NCBI RefSeq assembly: GCF_001437255.1 | Contig: NZ_JQBD01000015.1 | Span: forward strand, 1-33,808 | Length of the DNA stretch: 33,808 nt | From: Pediococcus damnosus | Lineage (GTDB): Bacteria > Bacillota > Bacilli > Lactobacillales > Lactobacillaceae | Direction: 5' to 3' | Part shown: positions 7,739 through 15,899 of the stretch, in pieces | Layout: each line of letters begins with the position of its first letter | Numbering within the stretch: position 1 is the first letter of the stretch | Notes under the pieces: model-generated | Told to the model about the DNA's origin: nothing | Database searches by the model: none | Seen by the model: the letters and a program-made list of their open reading frames with translations, nothing else | Program-made: the position numbers and the translations under genes

Positions 7739-8782
7739 TTATGCTTGGTAGCGTGATTTGCCATCCAAGTACGTTTCTTCAAGGTCCATATCATGATCCC
7801 AAATCAGGAAATCAGCATCACGGCCAGGAAGAATGCTTCCACACTGATCACCAATGTGGCTGCTAACGGCTGCTGTCTTGCTGGCCATTTGAACTGCTTG
7901 TTCTGGAGTGGAAATATTCCAATCCACAACATTCTTAACGGCTTCTTTCAACTGAAGAATGCTGCCAGCTAAACTACCACCGTCTTTCAAACGTGCCATC
8001 CCATCAGCCACATACACTGGAAATTCACCAAGAACATGATGTCCATCACAAATCAATTCATCGATAACATTATGCATACTCATTGCTGCACCAACCATCC
8101 CTGGTTTACGGTGATTCAAACCACTCATCCCATTAAACGTATGTGTAAAGACTGTAGCACCAGTCTCCACCGCATCACGTGCTTGTTCAAACGTGGCATC
8201 ACTGTGCCCTAGCGCAACACTTACGCCCATTCGACTGACTGCTTTGGTGAACTCAACCACTCCGTCACGCTCAGGAGCAATCGCAATCTTCTTTATCAGG
8301 CCTTTTGCCGATTTTTGCCATCGTTCAAAAGTTTCAACACTTGGATCACCAAAATATTTAGGATTTTGTGCACCCTTGTGTTCCACCGTAAAGAAAGGCC
8401 CTTCAAAGTAAATCCCCTGAATTTTAGCACCAGTTGCCTTCCTGTAATTAGCACCAATCGTCTGACAAACAGCATCTAATTGATCAGCCGAAGCTGTTAA
8501 AGTCGTTGGTAACCAAGAAGTTACACCGGCCTGCAACAGCCCTTCAGACATTTCCTGGATTTTATCCCAATCATTATCCATAACATCATGACCTAAAAGT
8601 CCATGAATATGGGTATCGACTAGGCCTGGTGATACGTAACGCCCAGAATAATCCACAATTTTACCAGTTGGTTTCACACTTGTATAAGTACCAAATTTAC
8701 CATCGTCCGTAATTTCTAAATAACCGCCATTTTCCGTTGTATTATCAAGAAAAAATTTATCAGCATGAATATAATAGCTCAT
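7739..8782 (-). CDS. nagA: NagA/AgaA-type amino-sugar-6-P deacetylase with internal deletion
   Basis: The family removes acetate from N-acetylglucosamine- or N-acetylgalactosamine-6-phosphate. Seen here are the amidohydrolase features SPGLVDTHIHG, the metal-binding YFEGPFF Glu, LGHSDAT and FTHTFNGMSGL. The protein is 347 residues against about 380 usual. The gap is specific: after DGHHV (Val250) it jumps straight to LGEFPVYVADGMARL. This omits about 34-37 residues that in E. coli NagA hold the LVTDAT motif with the catalytic Asp273. The reading frame is kept, and GGGGAGG precedes the ATG. It follows agaS by 15 bases and ends the operon. Its context favours a GalNAc-6-P role (agaA). Activity is doubtful, so the gene may be a recent in-frame casualty. 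Confidence 0.85.
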   Translation of the reverse strand: MSYYIHADKFFLDNTTENGGYLEITDDGKFGTYTSVKPTGKIVDYSGRYVSPGLVDTHIHGLLGHDVMDNDWDKIQEMSEGLLQAGVTSWLPTTLTASADQLDAVCQTIGANYRKATGAKIQGIYFEGPFFTVEHKGAQNPKYFGDPSVETFERWQKSAKGLIKKIAIAPERDGVVEFTKAVSRMGVSVALGHSDATFEQARDAVETGATVFTHTFNGMSGLNHRKPGMVGAAMSMHNVIDELICDGHHVLGEFPVYVADGMARLKDGGSLAGSILQLKEAVKNVVDWNISTPEQAVQMASKTAAVSSHIGDQCGSILPGRDADFLIWDHDMDLEETYLDGKSRYQA

Positions 8783-8797
8783 TATGATTTTCCTCCC

Positions 8798-9970
8798 CTA
8801 ATCCAACGAATGAATCGTGACGCCTTTAACAACCCGGTTAACGGTTCCAGTAGCCGAAGGGGTGTCTGGTGTGTTTCCTACTTTGACAGAAGTCATCAAG
8901 GCCAGTGTCTGAGCAAACATAATGTCTGGAAATGCCATGTAGCCATCAGGAAGCTGATCATTACCGTTAGTAAATGTAAATCCTTGGCCATCAAAATTCT
9001 GTTTGCTTGGCACACCAATCCCAAACACAACCGGAGCAATGTGATCGCCCTGCACTTCATTCAAAATGTCCACATCGTACTGACGAGTATAGGCATCATT
9101 ACTAATGAAATCGAAGACAAGTGCCTTGTCATTTACAAAAGATTTAGGTCCGTGCCGGAATCCCATTGAAGAATCAAACATGGTGGCCTTTTGACCAGCA
9201 GTTAATTCCAACACTTTTAATTGGGCTTCACGAGTGAGCCCAGTTAAACCACCTGAACCTAAATAGATAATGCGCTCAAAGTCTGTATCGACAACCTTTT
9301 TAACTTCTGCTTCACGGTCGATAACTTCAGAACCCATCTTCGTAATCTGATCTACATAAATCGCTTTTTGATGATCCGTATGTTTTGCGTCAAAAACAAA
9401 CAATGAAGTTAACATCATGCAGCTAAAGCTCCCAGTCATCGCAAAGCCTTTATCGTTGGAACGAGCTGGCTGCAACAGAACCAAGTTATTGGCATCATCT
9501 TCAGCATGTTTAGCTAATTTGCCTTCCGGAGCACAAGTAATGGTTAACTGCCAGAGATGCTTAACTAATTTTTCTGCTAAATCAACGGTTGCAACACTTT
9601 CGGGACTATTACCACTCCGCGCAAAGGAAACTAATAAAGTGGGCGTATCAGCTTCTAGATAATCATGCGGAGTCGACACAATCTTAGTTGTATCAATTGC
9701 TTCAAAACGGAACTGGTGGCGATTACCATTAGCCTGCAAATAAGGAACCAATGTATCTCCAACGTATGCTGAAGACCCAGCACCAACGAAAACAACCCGA
9801 ACTGCCTCTTTTGTCTGGCTAGCAATTCCATCTAAGAATTTAGAAATTTCAGTTTTACTATTCTGATAGTTATCCCAAGCTTCATGCCAAAGTTCGGGTT
9901 GTTGTTGAATCTCACGTGTCGTGATGATTGCACCCATTTTTTTTAATTCTGCATCATTTTTCGAAAACAT
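8798..9970 (-). CDS. agaS: AgaS, galactosamine-6-phosphate deaminase/isomerase (SIS domains)
   Basis: AgaS-type enzymes convert galactosamine-6-phosphate to tagatose-6-phosphate plus ammonia. The protein is about 390 residues with two SIS sugar-phosphate domains. It shares with E. coli AgaS, from memory, the blocks GAGSSAYVGD, SFARSGNSPESVA, YLGSGGLTGLTREAQLKVLE, GFRHGPKS and the C-terminal GNTPDTPSATGTVNRVV. An upstream GTG/ATG extension exists to 10057, but it overlaps the GntR gene. The start at 9970 (MFSKNDAELKK) has AAAGGGG at a suitable distance and matches family length. It lies 40 bases after gntR and 15 before nagA. No tagatose-6-P kinase or aldolase gene is in the window. Confidence 0.9.
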   Translation of the reverse strand: MFSKNDAELKKMGAIITTREIQQQPELWHEAWDNYQNSKTEISKFLDGIASQTKEAVRVVFVGAGSSAYVGDTLVPYLQANGNRHQFRFEAIDTTKIVSTPHDYLEADTPTLLVSFARSGNSPESVATVDLAEKLVKHLWQLTITCAPEGKLAKHAEDDANNLVLLQPARSNDKGFAMTGSFSCMMLTSLFVFDAKHTDHQKAIYVDQITKMGSEVIDREAEVKKVVDTDFERIIYLGSGGLTGLTREAQLKVLELTAGQKATMFDSSMGFRHGPKSFVNDKALVFDFISNDAYTRQYDVDILNEVQGDHIAPVVFGIGVPSKQNFDGQGFTFTNGNDQLPDGYMAFPDIMFAQTLALMTSVKVGNTPDTPSATGTVNRVVKGVTIHSLD

Positions 9971-10010
9971 TTTTATGAATCCCCTTTCAATTTCACCTAC
10001 ACCAAAAAAA

Positions 10011-10754
10011 TTAAATTTTAGTGTTCTTATACCGAATATTGTAAACATACTGGTCACTACGCGTACTGCTTAAAGTAAATTCAATAATTTCATTTTGTTG
10101 ATTAAAAGTTGTTCGTTTTAGCATGAGACCTGGTGATCCCTGCGCAACTTGTAAAACATCGGCATCCTTGTCGCTAATTCTGCCTGCCGACAACGCTTCA
10201 TCCGCAATTCGAAATTCTTCGCCAAAATCTTCCGCAAATACTGCGTATAAAGAACGATGTTTAACTTCCAACTCGACTGCAGATAGGCCTTCAAATTTCG
10301 AAAAAGGCAGGTAAGTTCGATCAATCATAACTGGTACTTTATCTGCCGACCGTAAGCGCTTTAATTTAATGATCCTATCGCCCTCGTTAATGTTTAATTT
10401 GTTGGCAAAATACTTATTGGCAGGGCGAACAGAATATTCCATAATCTTTGTTTCAGGCTTTCGGCCTAAAGCAATCATCTGTTTGGTAAAACTGTGTTCA
10501 TTTCCCAAAGTAGCTGGATTGTCTGTTGCATTGGCCACAAATGTGCCTTTACCATGCTGTCGATAGATAAGTCCTAAGATTTCCAACTCATTCAGAGCCT
10601 GACGAACGGTGTTACGACTCACTGAATATTTACGCATAATTTCACGTTCAGACGGCAACTTATCATCGGCCTTATAATCATTTTTAATTTTAACTTTGAT
10701 GGTATCCATCAACTGCTCGTATAATGGTTCTTTTTTATCATACTTAATTGTCAT
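10011..10754 (-). CDS. GntR/HutC-family regulator of the amino-sugar operon
   Basis: The 247-residue protein has an N-terminal GntR winged helix (about 8-75) with LPSEREIMRKYSVSRNTVRQAL and YRQHGKGTFVA. A UTRA ligand domain (about 95-240) with NINEGDRIIKLKRLRSADK and MIDRTYLPFSKFEGL follows. Such proteins (NagR/YvoA, GnbR) usually bind amino-sugar phosphates. The frame is open further upstream to 10862, but ATG 10754 has AGGAG before it and gives the usual MTIKYDKKEPLYEQL start. It is placed between EIID and agaS, as gnbR heads gnbE-F in L. casei. An inverted repeat around its own -10 suggests autoregulation. Confidence 0.87.
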   Translation of the reverse strand: MTIKYDKKEPLYEQLMDTIKVKIKNDYKADDKLPSEREIMRKYSVSRNTVRQALNELEILGLIYRQHGKGTFVANATDNPATLGNEHSFTKQMIALGRKPETKIMEYSVRPANKYFANKLNINEGDRIIKLKRLRSADKVPVMIDRTYLPFSKFEGLSAVELEVKHRSLYAVFAEDFGEEFRIADEALSAGRISDKDADVLQVAQGSPGLMLKRTTFNQQNEIIEFTLSSTRSDQYVYNIRYKNTKI

Positions 10755-10780
10755 ATTAGTTTTTTCTCCTGTACATAATA

Positions 10781-10816
10781 AAAGATCTGAGTGTGAACTT
10801 ATCATACCAGACCTTT
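10781..10816 (-). promoter_or_regulatory. Extended -10 promoter inside an inverted repeat, upstream of gntR
   Basis: On the minus strand TGGTATGAT gives an extended -10 (TATGAT, 10806-10801); no good -35 is seen. AAAGGTCTG (10816-10808) and CAGATCTTT (10789-10781) form a 9-bp inverted repeat with one G.T pair around it. The repeat could be an operator for the GntR protein or a hairpin in the leader. No clear terminator separates EIID from gntR, so read-through is also possible. Confidence 0.4.
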
Positions 10817-10898
10817 CATTTTTATTAATAATTCTAACAGTAAAAATTCGAAATATACACAATATGATAAAAATATCTTATTTAATTTTTACACATGC

Positions 10899-11735
10899 TT
10901 ATACAGCTTTTCCTAGAATACCGAGTGCTGAAAGAGCAACCGCAACAATGATTACAATGAAGATTGCACGTGTTGAAGTCATGTGTTTCTTTCCTAACAT
11001 CCAGTAAATGCCACCCACAATCAATGCTGGGATAAGCTTTGGCATGATCATATCAATCTGTTCTTGGAAGTTAACTGCCATTTTACCCAAATGAGCTACA
11101 TAGATAACTTGAGTGTTAACCATGGTTGCAGCTAAAGCACCAACGACGTATACACCAAGTAAAGTTGCGGCGTCTGTCAAAGCGCTTAACTGACCCTGCA
11201 TAGAAGTAACCAAATTTACACCTTGTTTATAGGCAAATTTTAGTTGAATCCAACGGAACCACATAATCACAAAGTCAACTGCCATCCATAAGAAAGCACC
11301 TAAAGCATTTCCGTTAACAGCCATGTTAGCAGCAATCGCACCCATGATTGCAGGTACCAGTGCGGCAAAGAGTGAATCACCAATTGCGGCGAAAGGCCCC
11401 ATTAATCCTGCCTTAATACCAGCAACGGTCTCTAGTGACTTAACACCTTTTTTTTCCTCAATTGCTAAATCAATTCCTTGAATAATGGTATTGAAAAAGT
11501 TACTTGTATTGAAAAATTGGTTTTGCATCTTCATGATGCTCTTTAATTCAGGGGTATGGTCGCCATACATTTTTCGTAGTTGTGGCATCATGATATAAAG
11601 ATAGCCAGAGCCTTGCATCCGTTCGTAGTTCCAACCCCACTGGTTAAACACTAAACTTCGAAAATTAATCTGGCGAAAATCTTTCGCCGTTAATTTATAC
11701 GTAATTTTATTTGTTGATTTAGATTTCGTCTCCAT
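10899..11735 (-). CDS. PTS mannose-family EIID component
   Basis: The 278-residue membrane protein works with EIIC to carry the sugar. Landmarks of EIID are LTAKDFRQINFRSLVFNQWG, WNYERMQGSGYLY, a GLMGPFAAIGDSLF block and hydrophobic C-terminal helices. The frame is open to 11786, but ATG 11735 (METKSKSTNK) is the better start. Its N-terminus overlaps the last 17 bases of EIIC, GGATGGTGAA lies before it, and upstream in-frame codons lack a ribosome binding site. The overlap means coupled translation with EIIC. Confidence 0.9.
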   Translation of the reverse strand: METKSKSTNKITYKLTAKDFRQINFRSLVFNQWGWNYERMQGSGYLYIMMPQLRKMYGDHTPELKSIMKMQNQFFNTSNFFNTIIQGIDLAIEEKKGVKSLETVAGIKAGLMGPFAAIGDSLFAALVPAIMGAIAANMAVNGNALGAFLWMAVDFVIMWFRWIQLKFAYKQGVNLVTSMQGQLSALTDAATLLGVYVVGALAATMVNTQVIYVAHLGKMAVNFQEQIDMIMPKLIPALIVGGIYWMLGKKHMTSTRAIFIVIIVAVALSALGILGKAV

Positions 11736-12627
11736 GAATTTCACCATCCTGTTCTTCGGAGTCTTCTGATTCACTTGATTTTTCAACAGCTACAACGGCG
11801 CTCTTTTCAGTTGAGCGTTTATATTCAAGCAAGGCAAATGCAAATCCAATTAAAGCAATTGCTAACATTGGTAAGCTTGCAAATTTTGTCGTGAATTTTG
11901 TATCAATTCCGGCAACCGTTGTTCCTAAGATCCCAATGTTTCCGTAAACAGTTGAGAACAAGGCAGTAATGATAAATCCTAAAATCAAGTATGGGAAATG
12001 TTTCTTAACTGGTAAGTAGCGAAGCAAAATTGCAAATCCAACGGCTGGTAATAAAGCTCCGGCTGTTGCTAGTCCGTTACTTAACCATGCTAAGTTTTCG
12101 TTCATATATGAAACGGCAGTTCGAACAAATGGACCGCCAAATGCAAGTGCTAAGAATACTGGAATTCCACGAGATAGTGTCCATGGTAAAACACCATAAA
12201 GATAATTTCGTTCAATTCCTTTATAATTTTCTTGATCAATCATCTTGTCAACCCGATGCTGGAAGAACGTGTTTGCAAAACGTGCAACGATATCTGTTTG
12301 AATCATCAAACTCGCAACTGGTACACCTAATGCAGCAACAGCAACTTCAGGCTTCATGCCAGCGCCAATTGCAAAAGCAGTTGCCATAACAGTCCCTGAG
12401 TTCGCGTCGATCTTAGAAGCACCACCAAAGGTACCAACTCCAAGAACAGTCAACTGTAAACTACCACCAATAATCAATCCAGTTTTGATATCGCCCATGA
12501 CTAGACCAGCAATTAATCCGGCCCAGACAGGTTGACTTAAACTAGATTGAATAGTTAATTCATCCATGATTTGATACATGGAATAACAAGTCAAAACGAT
12601 AACCTGCCATATAGCAATCAATCCCAT
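11719..12627 (-). CDS. PTS mannose-family EIIC component
   Basis: The 302-residue integral membrane permease of a mannose-type PTS carries the family blocks LSQPVWAGLIAGLVMGD, IIGGSLQLTVLGVGTFGGAS and FAIGAGMKPEVAVAALGVP. It has about seven or more hydrophobic helices. A charged cytosolic tail rich in Ser and Glu (about 275-302) is longer than usual. AGGGGAGG lies before the ATG. It is 14 bases after EIIB and overlaps EIID. Mannose-family systems with this neighbourhood (Aga, Gnb) move N-acetylgalactosamine, galactosamine or galacto-N-biose. Confidence 0.9.
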   Translation of the reverse strand: MGLIAIWQVIVLTCYSMYQIMDELTIQSSLSQPVWAGLIAGLVMGDIKTGLIIGGSLQLTVLGVGTFGGASKIDANSGTVMATAFAIGAGMKPEVAVAALGVPVASLMIQTDIVARFANTFFQHRVDKMIDQENYKGIERNYLYGVLPWTLSRGIPVFLALAFGGPFVRTAVSYMNENLAWLSNGLATAGALLPAVGFAILLRYLPVKKHFPYLILGFIITALFSTVYGNIGILGTTVAGIDTKFTTKFASLPMLAIALIGFAFALLEYKRSTEKSAVVAVEKSSESEDSEEQDGEIHGDEI

Positions 12628-12641
12628 AATTAAAACCTCCC

Positions 12642-13136
12642 CTATTTCTTCGGTTTAAACTTTTTCAAAATTTCCATAAAGTCTTGCGCATTATCGCCAG
12701 GAACCATTTGTGAAGTTACCTTAATTCCTTTTTCATGAAGACCATTAAAGGCATCAACGTCGGCTTGAACCACATTAATTGAATTCGTTAATTGCGTAGT
12801 GTCATCTGTTTGTGACATGTTACCGACATTAATCGTGTCTAATTTGACGCCGTCATTCACTAAATCAAGAAGAATGCTCGGCCGTTTGACAACAATAAAT
12901 ACTTTTTGAGAATCATAACCGCCACGTTTAATATGTTCGGCAGCTGTTTTTTCAGGTAACACACTCAAATCAACTCCTGTTGGTCGAGCCAACTTTAATC
13001 CCGATTTTTCAATGTCACTTGCAGCAACCTTGTCATCGATAACCATAATACGTGAGGCGCCTAATTTTGTTGTCCATAGGTTTGCAACTTGACCATGAAT
13101 CAATCTTCCATCAATTCGTACTGCTATAATTGCCAT
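12642..13136 (-). CDS. PTS mannose-family EIIB component
   Basis: The 164-residue cytosolic EIIB passes phosphate from EIIA to the incoming sugar. The motif IDGRLIHGQVANLW holds the phosphorylated histidine (His14 by this start). VPGDNAQDF near the end is also typical. GGGAG precedes the ATG. It follows a 148-bp gap that contains a palindrome and a cre-like site, so EIIBCD may be transcribed from an internal promoter as well as from the EIIA promoter. Confidence 0.92.
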   Translation of the reverse strand: MAIIAVRIDGRLIHGQVANLWTTKLGASRIMVIDDKVAASDIEKSGLKLARPTGVDLSVLPEKTAAEHIKRGGYDSQKVFIVVKRPSILLDLVNDGVKLDTINVGNMSQTDDTTQLTNSINVVQADVDAFNGLHEKGIKVTSQMVPGDNAQDFMEILKKFKPKK

Positions 13137-13187
13137 TATTCACCACTCCCGTAAATTAATAAGAAAAATAATTGCAGATATTTTAAC

Positions 13188-13210
13188 TAATCCAGGTGCG
13201 CACCCGATTA
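13188..13210. promoter_or_regulatory. Palindrome centred on GGTGCGCACC, probable operator
   Basis: TAATC and GATTA flank a perfect 10-bp palindrome (13195-13204), giving an imperfect 23-bp dyad. Direct repeats TTTTAACT lie on both sides (13181-13188 and 13212-13219). It is 52-74 bases upstream of the EIIB ATG. It may bind the GntR or the LacI-type regulator of the locus. No second copy was found in the window. Confidence 0.5.
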
Positions 13211-13239
13211 ATTTTAACTGGTACCAACCACCTATAATA

Positions 13240-13254
13240 ATAAAGCGTTTTCAT
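13240..13254 (-). promoter_or_regulatory. cre-like (CcpA) site upstream of EIIB
   Basis: Minus strand ATGAAAACGCTTTAT matches the cre consensus WTGNAANCGNWNNCA except for the last two bases. It lies about 105 bases before the EIIB start in the gap after the glycosidase gene, which supports catabolite control of EIIBCD. Confidence 0.5.
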
Positions 13255-13284
13255 AAAAAGCCAATAAAAACTTTTATTTTTTTA

Positions 13285-15333
13285 CTAAACTTCTGCTTCT
13301 AGCAAAATGGTCTCTAATCCTTTCAGCGGATAATCAATCGTACCAATTCCATGAGTATCCCATGAGCATTGCACTGAAATGTCTTTTAAATCTGAACCAA
13401 TTCTTGCGTGCAATATCCAATGCGTATATTGGTATTGATCACTAAAATGAAATTTAATTTTTGGCTGATCATCAATTGTGAAATTGGAGAAGTAGGCTTT
13501 AAATCCAATTGTTTGTTCTGTCACGAGTTTGACTCCCGGCATCTCAACCACAAATGCAACCTGAGAATGCTTTTGTAGATACCGTTTGAAGAGAATCTCT
13601 TTGATGGAATAATATTGTGACTCCCAGCCATATTTTGGATCAGAGTCCATTGGTAAAATAAAAGTATGCTCGTTCACAACCGTCATAACTGGGCCTAAAC
13701 ATTTATGATATTCGTTATAAGCGTTTGAAATAATCGTCACCTTAGCGTTTTGATCATAAGTTAACTGTAAATAGTTCCCAGTGTGCTGTAGCATTGTCAC
13801 GCGCGGATTTTCAATACCATTCACAGTCTGCCCATCGGCCTGCTCAAATGATTGGTAGCCAGTTCTTACCTGATGCCATTTTCCGTTTGAAACACCTAGT
13901 AATGTATTCGCTAAATGCCGCTCCAAGATAATTTCAACGCTTTGGCCATCCAAAAAGACTGTATTGTCACTGATTAGCTGCGTAATTTGTGTATTTGTTA
14001 AGTTCCGCAAGAACTGACCACTAATGGCCAAGGTCTGATCATGATACTGTGTTTTATGACTATATGGCTTTGGTAAACAGGCAATTCCAAGGCTCCCAAA
14101 TAAAGATAGCCAATTCGTTTCAGTTGGTAATAATTCGGCCGGATCTCTTCCTTGAGTTGTGTGAATTGTTTGCGCAGAATCTTGATCTACCAATACTTTG
14201 ACTCCATCCAGGTGGCCAAGATCTAACCTAGTACTTCTCTCACTCATGTGATTTAACCATGTTTTTGACTCCGCCAACAGTTCTGCATAGTGATACGTCG
14301 GGTCAATCCCATTGCCCATCATGTCAAACAAATTCAGCATAATTCCTGAAGCACCAATTAAGACCGTACTTTCTAATTGAAATTGGGTAAACCGATTCGA
14401 TTTCACGAACGGTGAATACATGTAATTTTCTAATTCTGGATTAAATTCTGCAGAGTTCCCATCAGCCACATATGCTGCTGTTGTGCGCGTATACGCCTCA
14501 AAATCACGACTATACTTGAGTGATGAGACTTCGTTGTAAGCTGGTAAATGAGGGCGGTTCAAGCGCGGATGCTTACCTGAAAGTTCAGTGAACAGTTCTG
14601 ACCAGTCGCGTCCTTCTACTGCGTGCCAATTAGGGAACGAGCTCATTAATCCAAGTTTTGTATGTGGTGACACTTCCGCAACTCCGTCGGCAATTTTTTT
14701 AGCAACGTCGATCATTTCTTGTCTCGCCACGGCTAAATAAACCAATCGTTCTGGCGTTGGTTCCCCAGATTGAAGCATTGCTGCAGCAAATTTTTCACGA
14801 CTTAATTCTTTGCCCAATTTTTGGTTGTAAATTGCCATATGATGATCACAAAAACAACCAAGTTTCAGTGGTGTATGATTGTAATGCCGAAAATCGTCTT
14901 CCAACCATAACTTTTTGGGATGAATGCTGGCAAACTGCCGATAACAATTAACGATGTATTTCTGCCAAACAGGATCCGCCGGACAGGCAATCGATTCGGC
15001 CTGCCGTCCTTGATAATCTACCATGGTTTTAAATCCGAGTTTAGGATTAATCTTGCGACCTCGATCGCTATGCATCAGCGTCGTCCACGGATTCAAACTG
15101 GTCGTGACACCCATTTCTTTCAGTGCTTTTCCAACTGGTTGAATAGCATCCAACCACACTTGAATCTGGTCACTCGTTTGATGGCTTTGATTTAGCTCCT
15201 CGGAATTAATAAAAAAAGTCACATCATCAATGCGACCTTTTTTACAAAATTCCAGCAATTGCGTTTCTTTTTTGGCATCCCAATTTTCTGGATCCAAAGT
15301 AAAGCGAAGCGAATAACTATAATTTGCTGTCAT
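13285..15333 (-). CDS. Putative cytoplasmic clan GH-A (GH42-like) glycosidase
   Basis: The 682-residue protein has no signal peptide. It has the look of a three-part GH42-like enzyme. A barrel-like first part (about 1-370) has KKLWLEDDFRHYNH (Glu145, candidate acid/base) and a later SAEFNPELE (Glu296, candidate nucleophile), followed by GASGIMLNLFDMMGNG. A middle region (about 370-480) with GVKVLVDQDS resembles the trimerisation domain. The C-terminal part is beta-rich. It does not show GH35 motifs, although GnbG in the comparable L. casei operon is a GH35 phospho-beta-galactosidase. Set between EIIA and EIIB of a PTS, it probably hydrolyses an imported phosphorylated glycoside. GAGG precedes the ATG 14 bases after EIIA. 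Family assignment is by eye. Confidence 0.6.
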   Translation of the reverse strand: MTANYSYSLRFTLDPENWDAKKETQLLEFCKKGRIDDVTFFINSEELNQSHQTSDQIQVWLDAIQPVGKALKEMGVTTSLNPWTTLMHSDRGRKINPKLGFKTMVDYQGRQAESIACPADPVWQKYIVNCYRQFASIHPKKLWLEDDFRHYNHTPLKLGCFCDHHMAIYNQKLGKELSREKFAAAMLQSGEPTPERLVYLAVARQEMIDVAKKIADGVAEVSPHTKLGLMSSFPNWHAVEGRDWSELFTELSGKHPRLNRPHLPAYNEVSSLKYSRDFEAYTRTTAAYVADGNSAEFNPELENYMYSPFVKSNRFTQFQLESTVLIGASGIMLNLFDMMGNGIDPTYHYAELLAESKTWLNHMSERSTRLDLGHLDGVKVLVDQDSAQTIHTTQGRDPAELLPTETNWLSLFGSLGIACLPKPYSHKTQYHDQTLAISGQFLRNLTNTQITQLISDNTVFLDGQSVEIILERHLANTLLGVSNGKWHQVRTGYQSFEQADGQTVNGIENPRVTMLQHTGNYLQLTYDQNAKVTIISNAYNEYHKCLGPVMTVVNEHTFILPMDSDPKYGWESQYYSIKEILFKRYLQKHSQVAFVVEMPGVKLVTEQTIGFKAYFSNFTIDDQPKIKFHFSDQYQYTHWILHARIGSDLKDISVQCSWDTHGIGTIDYPLKGLETILLEAEV

Positions 15334-15347
15334 TTGTCTATCCTCAT

Positions 15348-15743
15348 TTATTCATTTAGTTTTGCATTAACATCAATCACACCGGCCTTGGCCTCATCCA
15401 TCATGGTAGTCTTACTAAATTCGTCGCCCATCATGATTTGGTTACCATAATTAATAACCATGGGTAGGTTCAGGCCACTCACTACTTGAAGATCTGGATG
15501 AGCAGCGATTAAGCGAACCACAACATTAGAAGGGGTGCCACCCAATAAATCCACAATGACAACGACTGGTTCGTGATTGGGATTGTCCGAAATAAATTTT
15601 TCTGCAGCTGCCTGAAGATCTTCAGGCCCTTGGTTTGGTTGTAAACCAACGGCCGCTGTATCTTTAATTGGTCCCATGATCATCTCTGCACTTTTCAACG
15701 CCTCAGTTGCCATATTGCCGTGGCTCATCAATAATAGTTTCAT
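15348..15743 (-). CDS. PTS mannose-family EIIA component
   Basis: The 131-residue cytosolic EIIA receives phosphate from HPr on His8 in the motif LLMSHGNMA. VVIVDLLGGTPSNVVVR and GLNLPMVINY are also family-typical. AGGAG precedes the ATG. It is the first gene of the amino-sugar operon, behind a promoter whose -35 overlaps a cre-like site, and diverges from the LacI-type gene. Confidence 0.92.
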   Translation of the reverse strand: MKLLLMSHGNMATEALKSAEMIMGPIKDTAAVGLQPNQGPEDLQAAAEKFISDNPNHEPVVVIVDLLGGTPSNVVVRLIAAHPDLQVVSGLNLPMVINYGNQIMMGDEFSKTTMMDEAKAGVIDVNAKLNE

Positions 15744-15762
15744 AATTATTGCATCTCCTAAT

Positions 15763-15777
15763 AAGTTTAGTAAACTT
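15763..15777. promoter_or_regulatory. Perfect palindrome AAGTTTA-G-TAAACTT, probable operator
   Basis: A 7+1+7 palindrome lies about 15-30 bases downstream of the predicted transcript start of the EIIA operon and before its ribosome binding site. This is a typical roadblock position for a LacI-family repressor, here probably the divergent one. Confidence 0.55.
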
Positions 15778-15796
15778 TTTAATTTTTACAGTTCTT

Positions 15797-15832
15797 ATTT
15801 TACACGTATTATATTATTTGTAAACCCTTTCA
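15797..15832 (-). promoter_or_regulatory. Promoter of the EIIA-led operon with cre-like site
   Basis: On the minus strand TTTACA (15824-15819) and TAAAAT (15802-15797) with a 16-base spacer. On the plus strand TGTAAACCCTTTCA (15819-15832) differs from the cre consensus by one core base (CG changed to CC) and covers the -35, so CcpA repression is likely. Confidence 0.55.
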
Positions 15833-15841
15833 TTGGTGAAC

Positions 15842-15870
15842 TTGATAAAACTTTTAAACACTCATATAAT
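15842..15870 (+). promoter_or_regulatory. Promoter of the LacI-family gene
   Basis: TTGATA (15842-15847), a 17-base spacer and a consensus TATAAT (15865-15870). It diverges from the EIIA promoter with only about 20 bases between the two -35 elements. Confidence 0.75.
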
Positions 15871-15899
15871 TGAAGGCATTAACGAAATGAGATGATTTT

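Noticed and set aside
8765-9169. Plus-strand open frame of 134 codons
   Set aside because: It lies antisense within agaS and the start of nagA, whose protein motifs are unmistakable, and has no recognisable domain.
12030-12389. Plus-strand open frame of 119 codons, Gln-rich
   Set aside because: It is antisense to EIIC; the Gln/Leu-rich text reflects the complementary strand of a membrane protein gene.
13260-13284. Terminator directly after the glycosidase gene
   Set aside because: Only an A/T-only AATAAAA/TTTTATT stem is present, too weak to support a terminator call.
13285-15333. GH35 phospho-beta-galactosidase (GnbG) identity for the large glycosidase
   Set aside because: The position fits but the GH35 motifs are absent and the architecture looks GH42-like.
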